A DNA stretch of 64,000 nt from NCBI RefSeq assembly GCF_963576675.1, contig NC_088913.1, forward strand, positions 92,193,001 through 92,257,000, in the 5' to 3' direction. Of the stretch, positions 44,760-55,695 are shown one piece after another (within the stretch, counting starts at the first letter, position 1; the number at the start of each line of letters is the position of its first letter). Under the pieces are notes generated by a model that had not been told where the DNA came from, searched no databases, and saw only the letters and a list, made by a program, of their open reading frames with translations. Both the position numbers and the translations under genes were made by a program. Origin of the DNA: Euphorbia lathyris (taxonomy: Eukaryota > Streptophyta > Magnoliopsida > Malpighiales > Euphorbiaceae).

Positions 44760-45554
44760 TGTTAGCCCATTAACTTGCTTAAAATAACCTATTGGGTATT
44801 TGAATTTGTTTAAAGACATATTTGCTCTCTGAACTTCTTTAAAGAAAGTTCAAAACTTCAAAAATAAAAGCCTATTTCGTGATTCTAAGTGTTTAAAATA
44901 AATTAACTTTCTGTTTTGTATATCTTTATGGCTTAATAGGTACCCAACCCCCTAAACTTGTAAAAATTTTTCACCTGGCCCCTCAACTTAGGAGACAACC
45001 TCTCAACCCCCTAAACTCTTCAAAAACATCATATAAAGCCCCTTACACCCCTATGTTCAGTCAAAATATTGACTCGTGTAGAAAACGCGCTTGACTGTTG
45101 ACCACACCAATGCCACGTGTCATTTTTTATTAAATTTTTCCATTGAGACCCCTGCTCGGCGAGCAACTAACAGAGATGGATTTTGATCAGAATTCTTATG
45201 TCATAATGGAAAATTTTAATAAAAAAATGACACGTGACATTAGTGTGGTCAACATTCAAGCGCGTTTTCTATACGGGTCAATATTTTGACCGAACATAGG
45301 GGTGTAAGGGACTGTATGTGATGTTTTTAGAGAGTTGAGGATGTTGAGAGATTGTCCCCTAAGTTGAGGGGGCCAGGTGAAAAAAATTTACAAGTTTAGG
45401 GGGTTGGGTGCCTATTAAGCCTATCTTCATTGTATTTTTATAATTTTAGGGGTTTAATCATAATAATTTAAGCAAGTTTAGAACCTAACGAGATAATGTA
45501 AATTCAGGACGGAATAAATTTTTTGGACAAGGGAGCAACTGGTATATTAAACCT
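44760..45554. mobile_element. MITE family C, copy 5 (split by element E)
   Basis: Left part CATTAACTTGCTTAAAATAA, right part GGGAGCAACTGGTATATTAAACC. Matches the C subfamily with ATTTCGTGATTCTAAGT. Element E interrupts it at 44940-45421. Confidence 0.6.
44940..45421. mobile_element. TIR element E, 9-bp TSD
   Basis: Starts GGCTTAATAGGTACCCAACC and ends GGGTTGGGTGCCTATTAAGCC, inverted arms of well over 100 bp. Flanks TATCTTTAT (44931-44939) and TATCTTCAT (45422-45430) agree at 8 of 9, fitting Mutator-like insertion. The centre contains the 13-bp palindrome TGCTCGGCGAGCA. No coding. Confidence 0.85.
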
Positions 45555-45589
45555 TTTGAACATGGTGATACATCTACAGCTGAGCAAAA

Positions 45590-46100
45590 AGTCAAAAAGA
45601 AAACCACCGCACCGATAACCGAACCAAAATTTTTACTTGGTTCGGCTATTTTAATATTTTGGTTCGATTATCAAATTTTCCTTATTCGGTATTCGCTTTC
45701 GATTCAGTTATTTTCAAAAAAGATTGATCTAACCGAAAACCGAACCAAATTTATGTTTAAATAAAAAAATATAATTTTACCTATTTATTTATTCTTCATA
45801 CTTCAATTTGTAGAAGAAAGTTCAAAATTTTAATTTTAAATATCCTTGAATTAATTTGTAATATATCAGATATTTTGTTAATTGATTTTGAAATTGTAAA
45901 TTCCAAATTAATGAAGTTAAAATTTCATAATTTATAACATTTTAAACATTTAAATTAAAAATATAATTTTTTTTTTGTTATTTTCTTGGTAACTGACTGA
46001 ACCGAAAATTTTCAATTTGATCAACTTCGGTTATTTTAGTTATTTGATACAGTTTGATTTTTAAAATTATACAAACATTAGTTCGACTAACGATAATTTG
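45590..46100. repeat. GGTTCGGT-type hAT MITE, decayed
   Basis: Starts near CAGCTGAGCAAAAAGTC and carries AACCGAACCAAA / TTGGTTCGGC motifs in both arms, like 17880 and 29882. Ends and duplication not clear. Confidence 0.4.
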
Positions 46101-46116
46101 ATTCGATTTTCTTTCT

Positions 46117-46392
46117 TTGCATGAGATTTCAGTCTCAAATTATATCCAAGAATTCTTCCTCAAAATTTCTCACATCACAATTTATAAATATAATTCGCTT
46201 AATATAATAATTATTTTTATATTATTTATATCATATATAATATAATAATGTAAAATATGTAAATCATAAAAGATTATATCACAACTATATAAGAAATAAA
46301 TCGTTTTGACACCTTAAACAAAATGCATGCATCAGCTTAAAGCATCATTATTTTATACACATGTACCTTAATTTTAATTAAAAAGTGATTAT
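46117..46392 (+). repeat. Duplicated segment, copy 2 (empty site)
   Basis: Direct copy of 43531-44020 lacking the 195-bp insert. The offset is about 2.6 kb. Confidence 0.75.
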
Positions 46393-46409
46393 ATAATCAT
46401 ACTTAAAAG

Positions 46410-46620
46410 GCGAAATTATTAGAAGTATCTGATTCTCAATTGACCTTCCATACATATTTTATAATACGGATCCAAATATATTATAAGATGTTCCATTATT
46501 TTATTTATTTAGTAGGATCACAATACACGTATCCAAATGTGAATTGAGAATCTTCCAAATGATATGAAAGCCTGGATGCTTAATATAAAGACTCCTTTAA
46601 AAGAGTAAAGTTATATAAAA
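46410..46620 (-). repeat. Inverted copy of the 30620-30840 segment
   Basis: AAATTATTAGAAGTATCTGA to GGATGCTTAATATAAAGACT corresponds, inverted, to the 30620-30840 block, including TGGACACGTGTATTGTGA-like sequence (here ATCACAATACACGTATCC). Probably a shared LTR or MITE fragment. Confidence 0.5.
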
Positions 46621-47116
46621 AAAACATTAACCATTATCCCTATAATTCCCTTCTCTATCCCCAATTCTCCATTTTTTCTTCCTCAATCCCTATTTTTTCT
46701 CCAACCCAAAAATATAATGTGTTCCCTGTAAAGAACATTCTCTCTTTTATTCCATTTCATATACATTATTTATTAATATTATAATATATTTTACATACTT
46801 TTTATTATTAATTGTTAACTTTATCAATTTAGACTAAAAATAATTCTAAAAATATTATATATAAATAAAAAACTTATACATTAAAATGTAAAATATATAA
46901 TATAATAACTACTAATTTTATTTATTTATTAATATTAAAAAACACTTACACATTAAACCGAAATAAAATTAGAAACAAACATATAATGACACGTACACAT
47001 TAACAGAAATAAAAATATAAACCAACATAAAAATAAGACATGGATCATCATTCACAAAGTTAAGCCAATTTTTACCTAATTGGCTGAATTAGAATGTTCC
47101 TCCCAAAGATGTTCTA
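46621..47116. other. AT-rich stretch, possible left part of the PIF unit
   Basis: No terminal repeat found that pairs with the right-hand hairpin near 50478-50520, so the left limit of the PIF/Harbinger element is unknown. Confidence 0.3.
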
Positions 47117-47790
47117 TTAGTGCATTATGAAGTTTGAAATGTGCTTTTTTTTATCTTTGATCTGTCGATGACGCTCGAGGAATTCATTGAACTGAGTATT
47201 ATAATTTGGTCTCATTTGAACGTTTGAAGTTGATTCGTCTATCAATACGTCGATAGGTGCCTCTAAATCACGTTCATCCTCAACTATCATATTATGTAGG
47301 ATAATGCAAGTTCGCATCACATCTTGAAGCACATTTTTCTTCCAAAATCGCACTGGGTTACGAATAATTGCAAACATTGACTGCAATACACCGAATGCGC
47401 GCTCCACATCTTTCCGACAATATTATTGTTTCTTTGCAAAATGTTTCATCTTTAGAGTCTGTGGATCCCGAATTGTTTGAACCAAAGTTGACCATTTGGG
47501 ATAAATTTCATCAGCCAAATAATACCCCATATGGTATTCTTTGTGTTGAATAGTGTAATGCACTGGAGGAGCAATACCATTAGCTAGATAGGAGCACAAA
47601 TGAGATGACTCCAACACATTTATGTCATTATTCGTCCCAAGCATACCGAAATATGCATGCCATATTCACTACTTTGACCCTTCAATTTATTTATAACTCG
47701 TTGATTTCGCATAAATCGATCATGAAATATTTGATCTTCTTTCTCCATTGCATCGAAAGAAAATAGATCATCTTCAAGAATGTAATCCAT
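47117..47790 (-). pseudogene. PIF/Harbinger DDE transposase with internal deletion
   Basis: Minus strand. ATG at 47790 begins MDYILEDDLFSFDAMEKEDQ, an N-terminal leader. After GQSSEYG the reading shifts, and the C-terminal nuclease half follows: WHAYFG..LGTNNDINVLE (second catalytic Asp in TNND), GYYLADEIYPKW, FAKKQ, a stop where Glu is usual, then CRKDVERAFGVLQ (catalytic Glu in ERAFG) and ACIILHNMIVEDERD-like sequence (here TCIILHNMIVEDERD). About half of the protein, including the segment with the first catalytic Asp, is deleted. So it cannot cut DNA. The family moves elements with TTA target sites with a SANT/Myb partner, and such a partner lies divergently at 48896. Confidence 0.85.
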
Positions 47791-47864
47791 GGAGTTGTCT
47801 ATTTATCTTAGGGAGAAAGTGTGAATAAAATTCTTATGGAGTTATCCATTTATATAGGGAAGTC

Positions 47865-48795
47865 TTATGCATTATTGCAATTCTGGAGTCTTGTGCATTA
47901 TTAAGAGTGTAGTAGTGAGTAACATTGTAGCGTGTCAGTGATGTTATTATAATTTGGGAGCCTTGTGCATTATTAAGAGTATGGTAGTGGGTTACACTGT
48001 AGCATGCCAGTGATATTATTATAATTCTAGAGCCTTGTGCATTATTAAGTGTGGTAGTGGGTAACACTGTATCGTGCCAGTGATATTATTACAATTCTAG
48101 AGCCTTGTGCATTATTAAGTGTGTGGTAGTGGGTTACACTGTAGCATGCTAGAGATATTATTATAATTCTGGAGCCTTGTGCATTATTAAGAGTGTGGTA
48201 GTGGGTTACATTGTAGCGTGCCAGTGATATTATTATAATTCTAGAGCCTTGTGCATTATTAAGAGTGTGGTAGTGGGTAACACTGTAGCGTGCCAATGAT
48301 ATTATTACAATTCTAGAGCCTTGTGCATTCTTAAGAGTGTGGTAGTGGGTTACATTGTAGCATGCCAGTGATATTATTACAATTCTAGAGCCTTGTGCAT
48401 TATTAAGTGTGTGGTAGTGGGTTACACTGTAGCATGCTAGAGATATTATTATAATTCTGGAGCATTGTGCATTATTAAGAGTGTGGTAGTGGGTTACACT
48501 ATAGCATGTCAGTAATATTATTACAATTTTGGAGCCTTGTGCATTATTAAGAGTATGGTAGTAGATTACACTGTTGCGTGCCAGAGATACTATTATAAGT
48601 CTGGAGCCTTGTGTATTATTAAGAGTGTGGTAGTGGGTTACACTGTAGCGTGCCAGTGATATTATTATAATTATAGAGTCTTGTGCATTATTAAGAGTGT
48701 GGTAGCGGGTAACACTGTAGCATGTCGGTGATATTATTATAATTCTGGAGTCTTGTGCATTATTAAGAGTGTGGTAGTGGCAACACTGTAGCATG
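47865..48795. repeat. 72-bp tandem repeat between the two PIF genes
   Basis: About 13 units of 72 bp with the core CCTTGTGCATTATTAAGAGT then GTGGTAGTGGGTTACACTGT and AGCGTGCCAGTGATATTATT. Some units are 2 bp shorter (AAGTGTGG). Since 72 is a multiple of three, the minus strand stays open for 260 codons; that frame is repetitive and not a gene. The array fills the space between divergent 5' ends of transposase and SANT genes, where a shared promoter would be expected. Confidence 0.9.
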
Positions 48796-48895
48796 AACAA
48801 CTCTATAAATAGAACCAAGCTCATCACAACCTTTACACTACTTCATTTTCTCTTCTAAACTTCTGAATTCTTATTCTGTCATAAACTTCTGCAGA

Positions 48896-49891
48896 ATGTC
48901 AAACAGACGAGGAGATGGATTCACTAATATTGAGGATGTGATATTAGTTTCTGCGTATTTGGAGATATCACAAGATCCAATTATAGGGAAAAATCAAAGA
49001 AGAAAAGATTTTTGGAAGAGAGTAGCAGCTATCTACAATTCAAAAAAAAGATCCTAACTGCCAAGAAAGGAACTATGGTTCACTTGATTATAGGCACCAG
49101 CGAATTGATAAAGCAGTCAAAAAATTTAAAGGATGTTTAAGACAAATTGAACGGAGGCACCAAAGTGGTGCAAACGACAGTGACATAGTGAGTATTTTTT
49201 TTTCTTTAAATTAATCATGTTAGTTAAAATTAGTTCTTTTGATATGTACGTAATAGATTTTAATGTATTGCAGATGAATCATGCGAAAGAACTTATGAAG
49301 ATGGATGTCAGCTTTCAAAGCGGGTTCAAGTTTGATCATGTATGGAATTTGTTAAAAGATTTTGAAAAATATTCTAATAACAACCAAACTGAAAGTCAAA
49401 ACATGATGTCACAATTTGTTCCTTCGCAGTCTCAAGAATTTGTTCCTTCGCAGTCCCAAGGTCAAACTTCTGAATTTTCAATCCAACAATCTCCAGGTTT
49501 GTCTGATTTCTCTATTGACCTTAATGAAAATGTTATCGGGTCAGTATCAACTGAAAGGCCAATGAGAATTAAAAACGCAAAACTCAAAAAGAAAAAATAA
49601 ATCCCCTCTAAGCAAGCACTACAAGCAATTGAAGAATATAATGCCAAATATCTTGCGGAATTAGGCAGAACAAATGATCTTAGGAAAAATTATATTCAAA
49701 TGAAACAAGATGAATTGAGATTTAAAAAAAATGAAATGTCGTATAGACAAAATGAAATGAGATTGAAAGAAGATGAAATAATGTTGAAGGATGTTAATGC
49801 TATTAAAGATCCTGCTCAACGTGTCTATTTCATACAAAGGCAACATGAAATCATGATTTCTAAGAATTCCAACAATGCTCAGCCATCATAG
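48896..49891 (+). pseudogene. PIF-associated SANT/Myb-like protein (disrupted)
   Basis: Exon 1 (48896-49187) reads MSNRRGDGFTNIEDVILVSA then YLEISQDPIIGKNQ and DFWKRVAAIYN, the trihelix/SANT-like start of the accessory protein of plant PIF elements. An A-run (49041-49048) causes a frameshift, after which YRHQRIDKAVKKFKGCLRQIE continues. Intron 49188-49273 has GT and AG ends. Exon 2 from 49274 reads MNHAKELMKMDVSFQSGFKF then DHVWNLLKDFEKY, a Gln/Ser-rich stretch with a duplicated EFVPSQSQ, a stop at 49598-49600 after a Lys run, then in the same frame a charged coiled coil (KQALQAIEEYNAKYLAELGR, then repeated RQNEM/KKNEM). The partner role is to bind subterminal DNA and the transposase. Two lesions make it a pseudogene. 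Confidence 0.8.
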
Positions 49892-50765
49892 TCACATTCA
49901 TCTTCGAGCAATAACTTCAACTATATGAATTTTTTCAATGGGACTAGCGATTTTCTAGGAGATTATTAATTCTGTTGTAATATATTCAATATTTTAATTA
50001 TATGTCTATTTGTTTTAATGTGTTTGTTTTCAATGTAATGTGTGAAATTGTTGTTGTTTTATGTTATTTTTATTTATCCAATGGATTGTATTAGATTTTT
50101 AATTACATGTATTATTTAATTAATGATAATTTATGTGTTATCTAATTTTAGTAATTTTATGCTATTTATTAATTTTCAATATTTAAATTTTACATGATTT
50201 AAAATTAATATACATTATTTATAATACAATTGACCCAAATATAAAATAATTATACATACAAATAAACACTAAAATTAAATTATCCAACTATCAAAAAATA
50301 CTATCTATAAATAAACACCTAAAATAAAATACAACTAAATTTGTTCCTAAAATATATATCAAATAATAATAATAATAGAAAAATAATGGTTCCTCAAGGG
50401 AGCCATTTTTCTTCCTTTTATGGGGGAAGAACAAGCGTCTTCCTAATAAGAAGAGAAGGATATAGGGAGAGAGCATCTCCAATGCTCCAAATAGGGAGCG
50501 TTGGAGATGCTCTTAATCTTTATCTATTCAGAATTTTATCATTTTGCTATATAATTATTATTATTCTTGTGATACATGATAATATTTTAACTCATAAATT
50601 TTATACGCAGTATGTTTTAAAGATTTTTTACCGTGATAATTTCTTTTTACATAAAAATAATAAACAACATATGAATTGAGTTTTTTTATAATTTAAAACT
50701 TAAATGAATAACCATGATGATCTCACATGTACTTGACTGATGACTAGTACGACGAGTAGTATAAA
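49892..50765. other. Right part of the PIF unit and spacer
   Basis: AT-rich. At 50478-50520 lies a hairpin, GAGCATCTCCAATGCTCC and GGGAGCGTTGGAGATGCTC followed by TTA, typical of Harbinger/Tourist ends, so it could be the right terminus of the element. The matching left end was not found. Confidence 0.4.
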
Positions 50766-51012
50766 GGCTTAATATATCATTTACCTCCTGAACTTGTTCA
50801 AAAAGTTTGATTGACTCCCTGGATTTTCAAAATATTTCGAAAGCCTCCTGAATTTATATAAAATATTCAGTTAGCCCTCTAAACTTGCATAAAATGTAAT
50901 CAATTGATCACTCGGTCGCAAAAAAGTAAGTTAAATGCGAAAGATGTATTCCACACATCGTAGAATGTTATTAAATAATTAAAAAATAGATTAAAAAGAA
51001 AATTATTACTAG

Positions 51013-51498
51013 TGTAAGGGGGGATTATCTTTGTAATCAGACTATGTAATAATGGGGAGAGACTTACCTTATTGTGTTATGGGGAGCTTTGTAATGTCCA
51101 TTGTCAGTAGGACTGGACTTGGTATAAGAAACACTATAGGGGGAGTGACCTGTCATCCTGGACAGTCACTCGGTTGTTGGTAGTCTACCATCTCTAGTAG
51201 TTGCCCCTCTACTACTACGAGATAGGTCCATTGGTGTAACACTGCTGCTTATCTATGAATAACATCATCCGTGTATTGTTCCTTCTTGAGTGTTCTGTAT
51301 GTTATCCATGTGTGTGTATGGTTGAGATGGTTGCCCTTATGTTGGTATCGTATGTATGCTATTATATTCATTATATGTGGTTCCTATCTAATCCTTGCGT
51401 GTGATATTTGCAGTTAGAGTGATCTAGTTCCCTTGGCTGGCTTACTTCGGAGGAGGCAAGTAAGCACCGCACGGGCCCCGACGGTAGGCCCCGTGACA
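51013..51498 (+). mobile_element. 5' LTR of the chromovirus (486 bp)
   Basis: Starts TGTAAGGGGGGATTATCTTT and ends GGCCCCGTGACA, then TT and the primer site. TG...CA termini. Contains CTTGGTATAAGAAACAC as TATA-like element. Confidence 0.85.
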
Positions 51499-51500
51499 TT

Positions 51501-51516
51501 TGGTATCAGAGATTGG
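51501..51516 (+). promoter_or_regulatory. Primer-binding site, initiator Met tRNA type
   Basis: TGGTATCAGAGATTGG two bases after the LTR. TGGTATCAGAG complements the 3' end of initiator methionine tRNA, the usual primer of plant chromoviruses. Confidence 0.85.
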
Positions 51517-51539
51517 TGTAACGATACTTGGGAGGAACC

Positions 51540-53793
51540 ATGACGATTGCAAATGCTAAATGCATGGATGCCATAGAAAAGCGAATTGAGGATCTCGATC
51601 TTGACAATCTTTCTATAGCAGTGGTAGAAAATTACAGGCAGATCGAGCGTATTGAAGAAGCTATTATAAGACTCCAAGATGAAAACGGAGGAGGCCGGGG
51701 GGCCAGTACTGAAGAACTTTTGTTACGCATTGACAGCCTTGAAGAGGCAATGTCGAAACTCCAATGCGGAGATGAAAATAAAAATCCGGCAGGGGCCGAG
51801 GCCTTGAGGGCTAATATATATACGGCAGAGGCCAAAGCCTTGAGGGCTAATTTACATCCAGCAGGGGCCGAGGCCTTGAGGGCTAATATACATCCGGCAG
51901 AGACCGAGGCCTTGATGGCTAATATAAATCCAGCAGGGGCCGAGGCCTGGAGGGCTATTATAAATCCGGCAGGGGCCGAGGCCTTGAGGGCTAATGAAAA
52001 TCTGGCGGGAGCCGAGGCCACGGGGGCTAATGTTGAATTGTTTAAAGCCATTGTGGCTCATGCTGATATCTTTAGGGCAATGATAGCCCGAACAGAAATT
52101 TTTGAATTCGTGATGACGAATGTCAAAGCTATTCGAGAACTAATAGCGAAAAATAATCCTCATACCGGTCAACCACCGGAGAGTGGTGTGACTCGAGGAA
52201 AAGAGAGAAACATAATTAATGAGAATGCTCATTTTGCAGGTGAAGAAGAGATAAATACGCTTAGAATGGCCATGGGCCATGTCGAAGCAGATCAGAGAAA
52301 GTTATTCGAGGCAGTGGAGAAAACTCGTGACCAAAACAGGGGATGGATTTGATACCCTCAGACAAGAGTTGAATGAACTGCAGGGGAAGGTGGAATCTCT
52401 TTCCCTAAATGGGGGAAGTCATCAAGGGGCCGCGAAAATCAAAATTCGAGAACCGAAACCTTTTATAGTAATTCGGGACTCCAAGGAAATGGATAACTTC
52501 TTGTTCGACGTGGAAAGTTATTTTGCAGCTACAAAGACAAGCCTAGATTCGGAACGACTAGCAATTGTACCGATGTACTTGGAGGGGGATGCCAAACTGT
52601 GGTGGAGACACCAGACTAGTTCAGGGTCAGTAAACACGTGGGAAGACTTCAAACAGGAATTAAAATCTCAATTCTCCCCTGTAAATGTACAGTTCTCAGC
52701 CAGAAATAGGCTAAGCAAACTCCGATAAACTGGTAACATCCGAGACTATGTTCGAAGTTGGCAAGTTCTTACTTTAGAAATTCCGGAGATGCAAAAAGAA
52801 GAAAAATTCTTTAGCTTCATGAAAGGGTTGAACCCTTGGTTTCACAGTGAGGTGATCAGAAGGGGAGCCACAGATCATTCCTCAGCAATCGCGGCAGCTA
52901 AAAGCATAGAGGATTTTAATAGTAACATGAAGAGGAAATCCCCTTCTGGAGTAGACTCAAACCCCAGGACTAACAAATGGAGCAGGCCATGGAATGGGGG
53001 AGGTGACCGAAACTATTCCTCATCCGGAAGTGAAAGGCGGCCGTGGAATGCCAACAACTCTGAGCGTCGACCCTACCTAGGGAACTACTCAGAAAGAAGA
53101 AGCCTTCCACCAAGGACCACAAGTCCCTACACACAAACCCAAGGTAGCCTTTCGCAAAGGAACCAGTCATACACACCGAGGCCATTGTCATGCTTCCTTT
53201 GCACAGGATCACACAAGGCCGCAGATTGCCCAAATAGATCATCTCTGGCCTCACTACTGGCGACACAAGAAGCAGCGAGTGTCGTAAGGGAAAGGGAACG
53301 CGAACCTTCAGAACCCTCAGTAATGGGATCGCTTCGATTCATGGGAGCTCTGGCAAAACAAGTAAAGGAGACAGGAGATAGTTCAGAGAAGGGACTCATG
53401 TTTGTAGAGATGGTAATAAATGGCAAGAACACGAGAGCCTTAATTGACACTGGAGCAACTGATAACTTCATAACAGACACCGAAGCCTCCCGCTTAGGAC
53501 TCCATGTGGTAAGGGGGACAAGAATGATGAAGGCTGTGAACTCAGCTGCTCAGTCGATTAGTGGAACGACCCAACATGTACCTTGCAAATTGGGACCCTG
53601 GATGGGCATGATAGGGTTCACAATAGCACGTATGGATGACTTTGATGTCGTGTTGGGGCTGGATTTTCTGAAACAGAGTTTTGCAGTACCCATGGCATCA
53701 GCAAGTTGCCTTCTGTTTATGAACCAGGATCCGTGCATCATACCTGTAACGATGAGCGCAATTCGAGAGAAGAAGTATATCTCAGTGATATAG
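51540..53793 (+). pseudogene. Gag and protease region of the chromovirus
   Basis: First ATG after the primer site is at 51540. An N-terminal part with coiled-coil character (about residues 1-80) is followed by a seven-fold 12-residue repeat (51786-52037), then a frameshift near 52330-52345. The capsid domain follows (MYLEGDAKLWWRHQ, TWEDFKQELKSQFSP) and a stop at 52726-52728 in KLR*TGNIRDYV, where Gln is expected. The zinc knuckle CFLCTGSHKAADC (53191-53229, CX2CX3HX4C) binds RNA. The protease has its catalytic DTGA at 53446-53457 and VVLGLDFL near its end. A stop at 53791-53793 stands where Gln is normal (I*FKKGIKRG). Both stops fit C to T change in CAA or CAG. Gag packages the RNA and the protease processes the polyprotein. 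Start choice rests on position after the primer site. Confidence 0.85.
51786..52037 (+). repeat. 36-bp tandem repeat inside gag (12-residue repeat)
   Basis: Seven units of 36 bp keep frame and encode PAGAEALRANIH with variants (TAEAKALRANLH, PAETEALMANIN, LAGAEATGANVE). The first and last units are the most diverged. The helix-favouring Ala/Glu/Leu content suggests an extended helical segment. It sits between the N-terminal coiled coil and the capsid domain, where most chromovirus Gag proteins have no such repeat. Confidence 0.85.
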
Positions 53794-55176
53794 TTCAAGA
53801 AGGGTATAAAGAGGGGGGAGCAGACATATGTGATTGTCCCTAAAGGTGACGACTCAGAAGGTAGTGTCATTGTCCCTCGAATACTGGAAGGAGTGATGAG
53901 GGAGTTCCAAGACGTCATGCCAGAGACGTTGCCATAAACATTACCTCCACAACGAGATGTTGATCATGCTATAGATCTATTGCCAGGTACGAAGGCCCCA
54001 GCAAAAGCACCGTATCGAATGGCTCCCCCTGAATTAGCAGAGTTGAGGAAACAGTTAGATGAACTGTTGATGGCAGGTTTCATCCGGCCATCAAAGGCCC
54101 CATACGATGCCCCAGTACTGTTCCAGAAGAAAGCAGATGGGAGTCTGCGGTTGTGTGTTGATTATCGAGCACTCAATAAGATTACTGTGCGCAACAAATA
54201 TCTAATTCCTATAATCTCGGACTTGTTCGATCAGCTCAGTGGAGCCAAATACTTCACTAAGCTCGATCTACGCTCTGGGTATTACCAAGTCAGAGTAAAG
54301 GATGAGGATGTACCAAAAACTGCTTGCGTAACTCGGTATGGATCCTTCGAATATCTTGTTATGCCTTTTGGACTAACAAACGCTCCGGCAACTTTTTGTA
54401 CTTTAATGAACCAGGTATTCAGGGACTATTTTGACAAATTTGTGGTGGTCTACCTAGACGACATCGTCATATACAGTTCCACCCTCAAGGAACATCAGGA
54501 GCACTTGCGACTAGTTTTTCAGAAACTACGAGAGAATCAACTTTTCCTCAAGTTATCCAAATGTGCATTTGGTCAGACGAGCATCAAATTCCTTGGCCAC
54601 GTCATTGAGGAAGGGCAGATAAGCATGGACAAGGGCAAAGTACGGGCTATAGTTGATTGGAAAACCCCCAGGAATACAACAAAATTGAGATCCTTCTTGG
54701 GACTGGCTAACTATTATCGGAAGTTCATTAAAAGTTACTCAGAGACAGTTGTCGACCTTACTGGTCTATTGAAGAAAGACAACAAGTGGGAGTGGATGGA
54801 CCAGTGTCAAAAATCCTTCGAAAACTTAAAACAAGTTGTCGCTGCAGAAGCTATCCCGAATATGAGCAAGCCATTTGAAGTTCACACTGACGCATTAGAT
54901 TTTGCCTTAGGAGGAGTCATAATGCAAGAGGGTCGAGCGATAGCTTTTGAAAGCAGGAAGCTCAATAATGCAGAACGACGATATTCCACACATGAGAAAG
55001 AGCTACTAGTAGTCGTGCATTGTCTGCGAGTATGGCGCCACTATTTATTGGGATCCAGGTTCATAGTGAAGACAGACAACACAGCGGTTAGTCATTTCCT
55101 GACTCAACATGGATTGACATCTAAACAGGCACGATGGCAAAGCTTGTTAGCAGAATTTGACTTTGTACTGGAGTAT
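53794..55176 (+). pseudogene. Reverse transcriptase and RNase H N-terminal part
   Basis: Continues the polyprotein after the protease. A stop at 53935-53937 is followed by an open frame. RT motifs in order: [39 protein letters not shown] (first catalytic Asp), [19 protein letters not shown], and [12 protein letters not shown] with the YLDD box at 54451-54462. Then the connection ([17 protein letters not shown]) and RNase H ([29 protein letters not shown]). The frame ends at 55177 because the solo LTR inserted after GAGTAT; the coding sequence resumes at 59701 with HLGKINQVADALSRK. RT copies the element RNA into DNA and RNase H removes the template. Confidence 0.95.
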
Positions 55177-55559
55177 TGATAGGGGTCAAAAACCCCTATC
55201 TTTGGGTACGGTTTTAGGACGGGTTTTAGAGTTATTTAGCTAATAAGCGAGCAATTCTCGCATTTAAATGCTTTTGTGTGAGTTAGTTAGAAATTGGAAA
55301 CGTTCTATTTACTTTTCATCGTTTAGGCTCGTTTTGTGATCAATTTAGGCAAATACGGCCGAAATAACATGCATAGTATAATTCCGTTATCTTTTAAAGC
55401 TAATTGGTCCGTCAAAAGTCGCACCAAACGAAGCGTTTGCTCAAAATAAGCGATTGACGGATCAATTTAGCTTTTGGACTAATGTTATTTGGAGTTTCTA
55501 TACGTGCGCAGGTGTAAGTTCGGGCGAAAAAGGACATCGAGGTGATTCGTCACGCATCG

Positions 55560-55695
55560 AGCGCGTTCCGGGCGAAAACGCTCGGCGAGCAGGGCCCCGT
55601 GGGCCATTTCTTCTCGCCGAGCAGGAGCAGGGGGCTGCTCGGCGCGAGCAGTCCTGCTCGCCGAGCAGCTCGCCCTGCTCGGCGAGCAATCCTGC
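55560..55695. repeat. GC-rich palindromic block in the outer solo LTR
   Basis: Four or more imperfect copies of TGCTCGGCGAGCA / CTCGCCGAGCAG around 55585-55690, about 120-200 bp upstream of the TATA-like CTATAAATAGAG. The surrounding LTR is AT-rich. Confidence 0.75.

Noticed and set aside
48045..48827. 260-codon open frame on the minus strand
   Set aside because: It is the translation of the 72-bp tandem repeat; openness follows from a unit length divisible by three and a stop-free unit.
51501..51516. tRNA gene
   Set aside because: The initiator-Met-like match is only the primer-binding site next to an LTR.
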